Assembly: GCA_963921245.4 (NCBI GenBank)
Contig: CAWUEY030000001.1
Coordinates: 1,798,001-1,862,000, forward strand
Origin: JABJGO01 sp963921245
GTDB lineage: Bacteria > Pseudomonadota > Alphaproteobacteria > Rhodospirillales > Casp-alpha2
DNA: 64,000 nucleotides
Direction: 5' to 3'
Below the pieces are notes generated by a model, which did not search any database, was not told the DNA's origin, and was given only the letters and a program-made list of their open reading frames with translations. The translations under genes and the position numbers were made by a program. How positions within the stretch are numbered: the stretch's first letter is position 1; every line of letters begins with the position of its first letter. Of this stretch, positions 18,456 to 27,017 are shown piece by piece.

Positions 18456-19991
18456 TCAATCAGGGTCAATAATCTTGTAACGCTCGCGGATTGCCTGATC
18501 CGCAACTGGGTCAATATAGACGGGGTGGTGTTTAGCCAGGATATCCTTGGCTTTCTCGCGCGCCTTCAGCCAGAGATCAGGCGAGCCCTGCTCCATCCAG
18601 GTGACTGGCGGGTCTCGATCGGCGAGGGCGGGATAGTAGTAATCCCGTTCCATGGCGGCCATGGTATTGTCCGCGCCCAGGAAATGGCCTTCCCCGATAA
18701 CAGCTTCCCTGATTGCGTCGAAGCTCAGTGTTTCTTCAGTAACCTCAATACCGCGTATCATCCTGTAAACATGGGATAACATTTCATCATCAACGACAAA
18801 CGCTTCAAATGAAACGCCCAGCAAGCTCGCCATCATGCCGGAAGACTCATAAACCATGTTCGCGCCCGCCAGCCCCGCTGCAACCGCCGACATTGCCTTC
18901 TCCGAGCCCATTTGCGCGTCTACGGCCTTGGCGTCAGCCATGCTGCACGCCACGCCGGAAGGCAGGCCCAGATAATTTGAAAGCTGGGCGGATGCAGCGT
19001 TCATGATGCTGATCTCACCACCGCCACCGCAAAACGCCCCGGTACGCAGGTCGATCACCAGCGGCCAGTTTGAAAAGATCATCGGATATCCGGGGGCAAA
19101 GATGTTCACCATGACCAGTGTCGCGAGGGTCTCAGCCAGGGACTGAGCCAGGAAGCCGGCCAGAGTTGCCGGTGCTGTTGCCCCTGACTGGGCAGCGATG
19201 ATGCCATTGATCGGGACCCCCCGTCGGATACAGGCGAGCGTAACCTCCACAGCGTCTTCGCCGTACCGCAGCGGCGAGATCACCGGGCTGATGTGGGCTT
19301 TGCAAAACGGTCGTTCGCGGAAGCGCCCTTCTCCGCCGAGCGCCAAATCAAACATGTCAATAATGGGATCGACATGTGATCCAAGCGTGAAACTGGTGCC
19401 GACCGGCTTGGTGGTGCCTTTCAGCAGCGCATAGGCCGTGTTGATATCGAGATCAAAGTTGTCCGGTACATCCGTTGCCACACAGCACCGGGTGAACCAG
19501 CTCACATTGGGCAGTGTATCAATGAGGCGGGTAAAGTCGTGCAGGTCCCGGAGCGTGGACGGTCGATACTCACCAGTATCAATATCCAGTGTTTGAACCG
19601 CTGCACCCCCGGTACCGAAAAACACCCGATCACCACCCAGTTCAAAATCATGCCGGGGGTCGCGACCATGGAAGACAAAGATCTTTGCGGCGCGGTCTAT
19701 AATATCTTCCACCATTGCTCTCGGGTAAGACAATCGTCCGAGATCGTTTGTATGCGCGCCCCATTCCTCAGCCTTTTCACGGACAACATCAGGAACTTCG
19801 GCCATACCGATGTCTTCCAGAATACGGAGTGCCGTCTGATAAATCTCCTGAATATCCCTGTCTCTTAGGGGGCGATACTGACCACCCGACGGGCCTTGCG
19901 GTACCGGATTGACGGCGGATGCCGCCGTGCGGGCGGCGATACGGGCGGAACGCCCTCCTCCCCGTCTAACCCTTGAGGTTTCCGTGCTCAT
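18456..19991 (-). CDS. Trimethylamine methyltransferase (MttB) superfamily protein
   Basis: 511 residues of the MttB superfamily TIM barrel, read without an in-frame amber codon, so it is a non-pyrrolysine member. Such enzymes demethylate quaternary amines such as glycine betaine, carnitine or related compounds, passing the methyl to a corrinoid protein. Landmarks are RILEDIGMAEVPDVVREK near residue 60, FFGTGGAAVQTLDIDTGEYR near 125, GTTKPVGTSFT, ISPLRYGEDAVEV, and the C-terminal LGADNTMAAMERDYYYPAL near 460. No corrinoid protein or RamA activase gene lies in the window, so the substrate is not shown by context. The first 35 residues are arginine- and glycine-rich. The start overlaps the stop of a LysR fragment upstream. 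Confidence 0.9.
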   Translation of the reverse strand: MSTETSRVRRGGGRSARIAARTAASAVNPVPQGPSGGQYRPLRDRDIQEIYQTALRILEDIGMAEVPDVVREKAEEWGAHTNDLGRLSYPRAMVEDIIDRAAKIFVFHGRDPRHDFELGGDRVFFGTGGAAVQTLDIDTGEYRPSTLRDLHDFTRLIDTLPNVSWFTRCCVATDVPDNFDLDINTAYALLKGTTKPVGTSFTLGSHVDPIIDMFDLALGGEGRFRERPFCKAHISPVISPLRYGEDAVEVTLACIRRGVPINGIIAAQSGATAPATLAGFLAQSLAETLATLVMVNIFAPGYPMIFSNWPLVIDLRTGAFCGGGGEISIMNAASAQLSNYLGLPSGVACSMADAKAVDAQMGSEKAMSAVAAGLAGANMVYESSGMMASLLGVSFEAFVVDDEMLSHVYRMIRGIEVTEETLSFDAIREAVIGEGHFLGADNTMAAMERDYYYPALADRDPPVTWMEQGSPDLWLKAREKAKDILAKHHPVYIDPVADQAIRERYKIIDPD

Positions 19992-20197
19992 ATGTGTCTG
20001 TCGGCGGGCGGCAATGTCAGGGGCCTGGCACGTCGATCCAATACGTTCGCCTCAATAATGGTTTCAAGTCCGGAAATTTGTTGGGAAACGGCGGAAGGAC
20101 TGGCCCCCATCCGTTTTGCGGCATCCACAATGGTGCCGGTTTCGACGACACTCAAAAAATATCGCAACGCCCGCAGGGTGAAATCCTGAGAAACCAT
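19988..20197 (-). pseudogene. Truncated LysR-family regulator (DNA-binding domain only)
   Basis: 69 residues from MVSQDFTLRALRYFLSVVE comprise a LysR winged helix (GTIVDAAKRMGASPSAVSQQISGLE, cut short here as AAKRMGASPSAVSQQI) and stop after RRARPLTLPPADRHI. A normal LysR continues for about 230 more residues with the effector domain. The frame ends exactly at the ATG of the MttB-family gene (4-bp overlap), so the end of the regulator and the start of that gene are fused DNA. This is likely a deletion product; a functional HTH-only protein is possible but unusual. Confidence 0.65.
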
Positions 20198-20281
20198 GGG
20201 TTGCTTATTCTGTTGGCGATAAAGGATATTTCCATCAATTTTTCTTATTCTTATGGGCACCTGTTGTCAATAGCCGCCCCC

Positions 20282-21644
20282 TCAATAGCCACAGGGGATG
20301 TCGCGCATGACGTCGGCCATGGCGGCCTGGGTTTCCGCGTCGAGTACCTCTTTCCATTCATCGGTCCGTCCCGTGCGGAAATGGGTCGCGACGGTCTTTT
20401 CCGGGAAAACCAGCGGGTAATCCTTTAGGGACAGGCCGAGAAAATCATAGATGGAGGCCATAAACGCCGTTTCGTCCCGGGCCAGGTCCTCATGACGAAC
20501 CACATGGATGTCGATATCGCCCGCATCGCGCGCCTTAAGCCAGGAATTGTTCCAGAGCACAAACCGCAGAAAATCTTTCTTGATAGTGCTGAATTGACCG
20601 CCCGCGAGCCCCGAGCCGGAGCCGAGTTTCTCATAATAATGGACGAGCGACAGGGCCGCGGCGCGGGGATCGCGCATCTGGATCACCACTTTCCCGATAC
20701 CCTGTTCGCGGATAACGTCCAGGTTCTCCGCGTGCCCCGAAGCGTGGCCGCTGAGCAATACCCCCCCCCCCCCCCACTGGTAAGGGCAACAAGCGCCGGT
20801 GCGAGGCGGTTAAAGCCGGAAAAACCATGAACGCCGCCCAGACGCTCCACGCAAGCCTGGTAGGGCGCGAGGTCCCGCCCGAAATTATGGAAGGGATTTA
20901 GATATGTGCAGACAACATTGGGTATATTCAGAGAAGAACAGAGCGTACGCATCGTGAAAACAGTCCGGATTTCGGCAGGCTCAGGAACAGAAAGCCTGGA
21001 AGGTGCGCGCGCTCCGGATTCTGCGGATAACCGCCCCGCGCGATCATATGGGCGATCCAGTCACGCTCGAGCGGCGCCGCCGCCTCGCCGCCGTACATAA
21101 AGTAGGACGAGACGGCGTGACGCCCCACGCGCGGCGGCCACTTTTTTATGACCCATTCGATCAGAGGCAATATCTCACGGGATTTTTCTCCGCTATCCAC
21201 GCGCCAGGCCACATCGCCATAGGCCAGGATCGCCTCCGCAATCCGGCTTTCCAAATCGTCCGCCTCAAGCAGGCTCCTTGGCAGGCGCGCAAGGCGGCCG
21301 TAATCACCTATCCATTCGAGAACCCGCGCCGGCAGGGTCTCCAGGGTTGGGTCCCGCTGCCAGACAAGAAACACGACCAGGCCCAAAATCAGGTTTTGAG
21401 CGGCGAGTTGTCCTTCTATTTGTCCAACGGCAAGCCGGTCCCGGTCCGCGGCCGTCGTCTCAAAGGCGTGGCGGTATGTCGCCAGTTCGTTGACGAGCCG
21501 GCCCCGGTCCGGGGCGACCCGATGTCGCCATCCACGGAATTTATCCAGCACCGTTTTTATCCGGAATTTTACCCTGTCCATCCGCTCTCGTCTCCTGTCA
21601 GTTTCTATCATTAGCCGCCGAAGCCGCCATCCTAATAGCCTCAC
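20282..21644 (-). pseudogene. Sulfotransferase-domain gene split by an indel and a poly-G tract (phase-variable candidate)
   Basis: Three overlapping frames make one protein of about 450 residues. The first (from 21644) has an arginine-rich N-terminus, a hydrophobic segment (NLILGLVVFLVW) and reaches the PAPS P-loop at GFLFLSLPKSG. One base is missing there (about 20965) and the frame continues as MRTLCSSLNIPN in the next frame. That frame hits a run of 15 G (C15 at 20761-20775), after which the true C-terminus (LSGHASGHAENLDVIREQ, VVIQMRDPRAAALSLVHYY, HEDLARDETAFM) is in another frame. Thirteen or sixteen G would restore it. RDPR is the typical 3'-phosphate-binding motif. GC is higher than in the neighbours, suggesting transfer. 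The substrate is unknown, possibly a surface glycan. Confidence 0.75.
20761..20775 (-). repeat. Poly-G(15) tract inside the sulfotransferase gene
   Basis: Fifteen uninterrupted C on the given strand, read as G15 in the gene. Each length modulo 3 gives a different downstream frame: 13 or 16 gives the intact sulfotransferase C-terminus, while 14 and 15 give nonsense tails. Tracts this long are unstable and are typical of phase-variable genes. Confidence 0.85.
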
Positions 21645-21979
21645 GGTATGGCACCCTGACTCCTTCCGGCGCTCATAGCCGCCGGGGCATCATCGTGCCA
21701 GATCCATTCCCCATCCGGTTTTTGGTTTTATAGGCCAGGCATGATCTTGTAAATAGCTCAGCCGCTATTATTAATCGCAATTATTATCTGACTGACCTAA
21801 GCTGTCTATGGCATTGGAAAAGAGCGCTTTGATTGCCTTGGTTTTAAATACATATTTTATATGTGTTAATTAAAAATAAATCTTGATTTTAGTGTAAATA
21901 AGACTAAATAAGCGTCTGACGGAAACGGCAATATAACCCCGCCCCCATACCATCCAGGCCATTTTCAAGGACGACTGCG
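21645..21979. other. Intergenic region upstream of fpr
   Basis: 335 bases between the divergent sulfotransferase and fpr genes. The half next to fpr is AT-rich and holds a promoter candidate at 21883-21910. I recognise no other gene or RNA. Confidence 0.5.
21883..21910 (+). promoter_or_regulatory. Candidate sigma-70 promoter for fpr
   Basis: TTGATT at 21883-21888, a 16-base spacer and TAAATA at 21905-21910, within an AT-rich stretch 70 bases before the fpr ATG. No SoxR or Fur box could be recognised with confidence. Confidence 0.45.
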
Positions 21980-22831
21980 ATGTCTCTCGATGCTTTACCA
22001 ACTCACGATTTACCGATCCCCCCGGATGAAGTCTTTATTCAACCGCAGGAGTGCCCCCTTCCAGGGTCTTTGACCCAACAAACGGTGACACAGGTTAGAC
22101 ACTGGACGGCGCGCCTGTTTTCCTTCCGGATCAGTCGGCCAGCGGCGTTTCGGTTCCGCTCTGGCGAATTCGTGATGCTGGGATTGTTCAAGGATGACAA
22201 ACCCCTGCTCCGTGCCTACTCCATCGCCAGCCCCGCATGGGACGACGAACTGGCATTCTTTTCCATCAAGGTGCCGGATGGTCCGCTGACGTCGCGCCTG
22301 CAACACCTTAAAAAAGGTGACCGTGTGCTTCTGGGTAAAAAGCCAACAGGCACCCTAACCCTGGATGCGCTGACTCCCGCCAAAACCCTCTACATGTTTT
22401 CCACCGGAACAGGTATTGCCCCGTTTGTCAGTCTGATCCGTGATCCGGAGACCTATGAGAAGTTCGAAAATGTGGTGCTCACCCATACCTGCCGTACCAT
22501 TGCCGAGTTACAATACGGCTATGATGTAGTTGCCTCGCTGAAGAATGATCCCCTGATCGGCGATCTGGTCAGTGGTCGCCTGGTCCACGATACCAGTGTT
22601 ACTCAGGAACACTACCACCGGATAGGTCGGATCACGACACGCATCGAAAACGGCCAGTTGTTCCGTGAAATCGACCGGGCCCCGCTGGCTCCGGAAACGG
22701 ACCGGGTCATGATCTGTGGTTCAACGGCCATGCTGAAAGATACAGCGGCATTGGTTGAGGCTCGCGGGTTTGTGGAAGGTGCCAATTCAGCACCGGCAGA
22801 TTACGTCATCGAGAAAGCCTTCGCCGGTTAG
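21980..22831 (+). CDS. fpr: Ferredoxin/flavodoxin-NADP+ reductase
   Basis: 283 residues of the FAD/NADPH ferredoxin reductase family, moving electrons between NADPH and ferredoxin or flavodoxin, often in oxidative stress or nitrogen and iron metabolism. The FAD motif is RAYSIASPAWDDELAFFSIKV cut here to RAYSIASP (about residue 90), preceded by FRSGEFVMLGL. The NADP site is MFSTGTGIAPFVSLIRDP (about 150), and MICGSTAMLKDT is the later NADP contact. The C-terminus DYVIEKAFAG is longer than the VEKAFV ending of the plain type. About 25 residues before the ferredoxin reductase domain are extra, so translation may really begin further in. Confidence 0.92.
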   Translation: MSLDALPTHDLPIPPDEVFIQPQECPLPGSLTQQTVTQVRHWTARLFSFRISRPAAFRFRSGEFVMLGLFKDDKPLLRAYSIASPAWDDELAFFSIKVPDGPLTSRLQHLKKGDRVLLGKKPTGTLTLDALTPAKTLYMFSTGTGIAPFVSLIRDPETYEKFENVVLTHTCRTIAELQYGYDVVASLKNDPLIGDLVSGRLVHDTSVTQEHYHRIGRITTRIENGQLFREIDRAPLAPETDRVMICGSTAMLKDTAALVEARGFVEGANSAPADYVIEKAFAG

Positions 22832-22870
22832 GGTGGATTTTTCAGGGTACTCTGTTAAACCTGCCAGGTC

Positions 22871-23680
22871 ATGAATAAAACTGTTCTGCTGACCGGTTCG
22901 ACCGATGGTATCGGTTTGGAAACCGCAAAAAAACTGGTTTCACGGGGCCACGTCGTCCTGTTGCACGGACGAAACCACAGGAAACTTGAGGGCGTCTGTT
23001 CCGCCCTTTCTGGCGGTGACGGTACGATCGTGCCGCTTACGGCTGATCTGTCCCGAATGTCGGACATCAACACATTGGCGGGGCGCGTTCTAACCTCGGT
23101 TGATCGCGTTGATGTCCTGATCAACAATGCGGGCGTATTCAAAACCGCCACGCCGGTGACTGCCGATGGGCTGGATGTCAGGTTCGTTGTCAACACTATT
23201 GCACCCTATCTTCTGACCAAGCGGTTGCTCCCATTGCTGGACCCATCTGCTAGGGTTGTGAATGTATCATCTGCCGCGCAAGCCCCTGTGGACACCGTCG
23301 CTATGACAGGTCAGCGCAAACTCTCTGACAGTGAAGCGTATGCCCAGAGCAAACTCGCCTTGACCATGTGGTCGAGGGACATGGCTGAGACGCAAGAGAA
23401 CGGGCCAATTGTTGTTGCCGTCAACCCTGCCTCATTGCTGGGTAGTAAAATGGTTAGGGATGCCTACGGCATTGCCGGTGGTGACGTGGGAATAGGTGCT
23501 GACATTCTGGTTCGCGCGGCGTTCTCGGACGAATTTTCAACAGCAAACGGTCTCTACTTCGACAATGACTCCGGTCGATTTGCCGACCCGCACCCGGATG
23601 CATTGGACGCCGGGAAATGCCGAACGATCGTGACGACCATAGAGAATGTCCTAAACCGATTGAGTCTGGACGATAGGTAA
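22871..23680 (+). CDS. SDR-family NAD(P)-dependent oxidoreductase
   Basis: 269 residues of the classical short-chain dehydrogenase/reductase fold. The dinucleotide motif is TGSTDGIGLETAKKL (residues 7-21), then INNAGVFKT (NNAG), VVNVSSAAQ (catalytic Ser) and AYAQSKLALTMW with the YxxxK pair. The pattern resembles retinol-dehydrogenase-like SDRs, whose substrates are varied. The gene follows fpr by about 40 bases on the same strand and may be co-transcribed with it. It ends before a convergent LysR gene. The substrate cannot be assigned. Confidence 0.88.
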   Translation: MNKTVLLTGSTDGIGLETAKKLVSRGHVVLLHGRNHRKLEGVCSALSGGDGTIVPLTADLSRMSDINTLAGRVLTSVDRVDVLINNAGVFKTATPVTADGLDVRFVVNTIAPYLLTKRLLPLLDPSARVVNVSSAAQAPVDTVAMTGQRKLSDSEAYAQSKLALTMWSRDMAETQENGPIVVAVNPASLLGSKMVRDAYGIAGGDVGIGADILVRAAFSDEFSTANGLYFDNDSGRFADPHPDALDAGKCRTIVTTIENVLNRLSLDDR

Positions 23681-23766
23681 TTTTCTGGGCGCGATCAGGG
23701 AACGGTTTTATACGTTCCACGGCGCAAGCACCGTCATAGACGCTTTTGCCCATACCCGATTATACG

Positions 23767-24693
23767 TCACAACCCTACAATTTCGTCAAATGGGACTGCG
23801 TTTTTACCAAAGCCGCGCCAGGCGGCGTTGAGGTGAAGGACAGTATTGGACTCACGGCCAATTTCCTCGGTGAGCGCTTTGATGGCAACAGAACCCGGGC
23901 CCGATGATTGCCGAACGACATAGGTTATCTCTGGCGGATTCGCAAACACATCCATGAGTTCCTCAACGCCGTTCGTCAGGAGGCGGCGGCTGATGAGAGA
24001 AACACCCAGCCCGGCTTCAATGCCCTCTACGATGCCGCGATTGCTGGAGCATTCGAGCACCGTTCGAAAGGCGAGGTTTTCACAAGCAACCTTTTCCTGC
24101 ATCCACTTTCGATAGAAGCAGTTATCGTCATAGGACAGGAACGGAATTGGTCGGCTGACATCAATGTCTATGTCTTTGGACTTCGCCCAGATGAGCTGGT
24201 CCTTGAACAAAATTCTATCGGAAGTACTCACGTCTGATGTAAACACTTGTAAAACCGCCATATCAATCTGACCGGCATCCAACTGTCGTTGTAACACGAG
24301 GCTCTGTTCCACATGGGTGCGGACCTCGACATCACGATGCAATCGGGCAAAACGCCCGAGAATTCTTGTCAGACCACTGCTGGTGATATCTTCCGTCATG
24401 CCAAGGCGAATTTTGCCGGCAATTGAGCGTTGACTGAGTGATATCAATGCTTCGTCGTGTAGAGACAGAATTCGTTTTGCATACCCCAGCAATCTTTGCC
24501 CTGTTTCTGTCAGTAGCGGCGCACCTGCCCTTCGGTTTAGCAATTTACTGCCGATGTTTTCTTCCAATCGCCTGATTTTGTGGCTGACCGCAGATTGCGA
24601 TAGCGACAAATGTTCGGACGCCCGGGTCACGCCGCCATGTTCATCAATGGCGATCAGGGCTTTCAGAGCATCGATATCAAGTCGGCTGGACAT
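23767..24693 (-). CDS. LysR-family transcriptional regulator
   Basis: 308 residues. The N-terminal winged HTH reads LDIDALKALIAIDEHGG then RASEHLSLSQSAVSHKIRRLE, and the effector-binding domain follows to the end. I start at 24693 (MSSRLDIDAL), which has GGAG 9 bases upstream; a longer frame from 24714 adds seven residues with no ribosome site. The gene is divergent from the haloacid-dehalogenase gene, and a perfect inverted repeat with the LysR T-N11-A form lies between the two (24731-24748). It probably controls that gene and itself. Confidence 0.93.
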   Translation of the reverse strand: MSSRLDIDALKALIAIDEHGGVTRASEHLSLSQSAVSHKIRRLEENIGSKLLNRRAGAPLLTETGQRLLGYAKRILSLHDEALISLSQRSIAGKIRLGMTEDITSSGLTRILGRFARLHRDVEVRTHVEQSLVLQRQLDAGQIDMAVLQVFTSDVSTSDRILFKDQLIWAKSKDIDIDVSRPIPFLSYDDNCFYRKWMQEKVACENLAFRTVLECSSNRGIVEGIEAGLGVSLISRRLLTNGVEELMDVFANPPEITYVVRQSSGPGSVAIKALTEEIGRESNTVLHLNAAWRGFGKNAVPFDEIVGL

Positions 24694-24730
24694 ATCGGTT
24701 CTCCAATAGAACAAGCTACATATGACAATT

Positions 24731-24748
24731 ATTGATTATTATATCAAT
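24731..24748. promoter_or_regulatory. LysR-type operator between divergent lysR and HAD genes
   Basis: A perfect inverted repeat, ATTGAT, six bases, ATCAAT, fitting the LysR T-N11-A box. It sits in a very AT-rich gap of about 125 bases between the two divergent starts, where a regulator can act on both promoters. Confidence 0.6.
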
Positions 24749-24818
24749 TTAATTCGTTTGATTCATATAAGAAAAGTCTCCAATCTCTTCACATCAACCG
24801 AACAAACTGGAATATCCA

Positions 24819-25544
24819 ATGAAACTGACTGACTTCAAAGCACTGACATTCGATGTATATGGTACATTGATCGACTGGGAAACCGGGATTATGAACGGGC
24901 TGAAACCCCTGACGGATAAAGTAAGTCGCACAATGTCGCGCAATGACATCCTTGAGACCCATGCCCACTATGAATCGGCGGCACAGACCCAAACGCCCGC
25001 AAAAATCTTTAGCGATATCCTCGCCGTCGTCTACAAACGCCTGGCCGAGGAATGGGGAGTCAAAGTTACATGGGAAGAGTGTCTGACCTATGGTGCATCG
25101 GTGGAACACTGGCCGGCTTTTAATGACAGCGCAGAGGCCCTCGCCTATCTCCGCGATCATTTCAAGCTGATTGTCCTGTCAAACGTGGACAATGCCAGTT
25201 TCGTGTATTCAGACAGAAAACTCGGTAGTCCTTTTCATGCTGTCTACACAGCGGGTGACATTGGTTCCTATAAACCTAGTTCTTCAAATTTTGACTATAT
25301 GCTGGCAAACCTGGAACGTCTGGACATCGCCAAACAGGATATTCTGCATACAGCTGAGAGCATGTTCCATGACCATGTGCCGGCGAACGCTTTTGGCCTG
25401 GCAAACTGTTGGATCTATCGGCGGCACAACCAGGAGGGGTTTGGCGCAACCCCGCATCCGGGCGCAATGCCAGCTTATGATTTTGTATTCAATTCCATGG
25501 CAGAACTGGTTGAGGCACACAAAGCGGAAACGGGTTTCTCCTGA
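24819..25544 (+). CDS. Haloacid dehalogenase, type II (HAD superfamily)
   Basis: 241 residues. The nucleophile motif is LTFDVYGTLIDWETG with Asp12, motif II is LIVLSNVDNASF (about 120), motif III has Lys in GSYKPSSSNFDYML (about 150) and motif IV is HTAESMFHDHVPANAFGL (about 180). The pattern fits L-2-haloacid dehalogenase-like hydrolases, which replace a halogen on a 2-haloacid. Because the family also contains phosphatases, the true substrate is uncertain. It is divergent from a LysR gene, which suggests substrate-induced expression. After it comes about 210 bases without a gene up to rpsI. Confidence 0.88.
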   Translation: MKLTDFKALTFDVYGTLIDWETGIMNGLKPLTDKVSRTMSRNDILETHAHYESAAQTQTPAKIFSDILAVVYKRLAEEWGVKVTWEECLTYGASVEHWPAFNDSAEALAYLRDHFKLIVLSNVDNASFVYSDRKLGSPFHAVYTAGDIGSYKPSSSNFDYMLANLERLDIAKQDILHTAESMFHDHVPANAFGLANCWIYRRHNQEGFGATPHPGAMPAYDFVFNSMAELVEAHKAETGFS

Positions 25545-25755
25545 CGATAGACGATTTCGACGTCCCTTACCGGGACCATGGCGATGGCATCTTCCATAAT
25601 CGGTCTAGTAGCCGTTTTAGAGGCCTATTTTCGAGATCTATTTTCGCGCCTCGTGGGGCTCCATCATTGGCGCACAGAAGAAGGCCAACCCGGGTTAGCG
25701 CGATGCCCTGATCTTGATACAGTATCCGAATTCAGCTCTATGTTTTTTTCCGCAC

Positions 25756-26256
25756 TTAACGCTTCGAGAACTGGAAGCTCCGACGCGCCTTGCGTTTGCC
25801 GTACTTTTTCCGTTCCACGACGCGGCTATCACGGGTCAGGAAACCACCTTTCTTGAGCACTGGCCGCAGGTCCGGCTCAAACAGGGTTAGTGCTTTGGAG
25901 ATACCGTGGCGAACCGCCCCGGCCTGTCCGGAAAGACCACCCCCGGTTACCGTGCAGTAGACGTCATACTGATCAATGCGACCAGCGACCTCAAAAGGCT
26001 GACGCAGCAGCATTTGCAGGACAGGACGGGCAAAGTAGGTGGCCATTTCCCTGCCATTGACCGTAACGGCTCCGGCACCCGGTTTGATCCAGACGCGGGC
26101 GATGGCGTTTTTGCGTTTGCCCGTGGCATAGGAACGACCGTGCTCATCAATGACCGGTTCGCGCGGCGTAGTGGAGCCGGTATCATCCTCAGCTACCGCA
26201 CCAGCGGCGACACCGATGTCTTCCAGGGATTCCAAGGTCTGTGTTTCCTCAGCCAT
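25756..26256 (-). CDS. rpsI: 30S ribosomal protein S9
   Basis: The 166-residue S9 carries an acidic N-terminal extension of about 40 residues (EETQTLESLEDIGVAAGAVAE), common in alphaproteobacteria. The core begins at YATGKRKNAIARVWIKPG and ends with the conserved RKKYGKRKARRSFQFSKR tail that reaches the P-site tRNA. It follows rplM with a 3-bp gap and shares its promoter. Downstream the usual argC is absent. Confidence 0.98.
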   Translation of the reverse strand: MAEETQTLESLEDIGVAAGAVAEDDTGSTTPREPVIDEHGRSYATGKRKNAIARVWIKPGAGAVTVNGREMATYFARPVLQMLLRQPFEVAGRIDQYDVYCTVTGGGLSGQAGAVRHGISKALTLFEPDLRPVLKKGGFLTRDSRVVERKKYGKRKARRSFQFSKR

Positions 26257-26259
26257 GGC

Positions 26260-26724
26260 TTACTGGCTCCTTTTATTTTTTGTGTTCATGGAGGCAACGT
26301 CCAGAATTTCGGGTTGCTGCGCTTTGTGCGGGTGTTCGGAACCGGCATAAACGTGCAGTTTCTTCATTTGCTGACGGCCCAGCGGATTGCGGCTGATCAT
26401 ACGTTCAACGGCTTTCTGGACAACCCGTTCCGGATGCTTGCCACCCAGGATCTGTCCGGCTTTGCGTTCCTTGATGCCACCCGGGTATCCTGTGTGCCAG
26501 TAGTAGGTTTTCTGTTCGGCTTTGCGACCGGTCAAGCGAACTTTTTCCGCGTTGATAACGATGATATTGTCACCACAGTCAATATGCGGGGTATAGGTTG
26601 TCTTGTGCTTGCCGCGCAGACGCATGGAAACGATGCCGGCGAGGCGACCCAGCACCACGTCCTCGGCATCGACCACGTACCATTTTCTTTCCACTTCGGA
26701 AGGTCGGGCGGAATATGTTTTCAT
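26260..26724 (-). CDS. rplM: 50S ribosomal protein L13
   Basis: 154 residues, standard length. Landmarks are KWYVVDAEDVVLGRLA at the N-terminus, RGKHKTTYTPHIDCGDN, KAEQKTYYWHTGYPGGIKER shortened here to TYYWHTGYPGG, and the HPERVVQKAVERMISRNPLG segment, followed by LHVYAGSEHPHKAQQPE. It is first in a two-gene operon with rpsI and has a recognisable promoter upstream. Confidence 0.98.
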   Translation of the reverse strand: MKTYSARPSEVERKWYVVDAEDVVLGRLAGIVSMRLRGKHKTTYTPHIDCGDNIIVINAEKVRLTGRKAEQKTYYWHTGYPGGIKERKAGQILGGKHPERVVQKAVERMISRNPLGRQQMKKLHVYAGSEHPHKAQQPEILDVASMNTKNKRSQ

Positions 26725-26801
26725 CGGTATTCATCCTGTGTTTCAGACGGCTTTACTTGCAACAGGCATAACGACAGCGAACTGTCTGTGGCGAAGGCGC
26801 G

Positions 26802-26830
26802 GAATATGCCACAGTATTGCATCAAGTCAA
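26802..26830 (-). promoter_or_regulatory. Candidate sigma-70 promoter for rplM-rpsI
   Basis: On the minus strand TTGACT (26830-26825), a 17-base spacer and ATATTC (26807-26802), about 80 bases before the rplM start. The spacing is ideal and the location is right for a strong ribosomal-protein promoter. Confidence 0.55.
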
Positions 26831-27017
26831 CGATAAAATTCTGAAAAAATGTATATAAATGAGTTATTTAGAAAAATGGTATTATACTACCGTTACGGCA
26901 ATGGTGGACATGTATGAAGGCGCACATGTATGAAAATGTATGACGGCCTTCTGCCTGGTCGATATAGTGCGCCTTCTGAATAACGGGTAACCCACGAACG
27001 GCTCCTAGAAAAGTACA

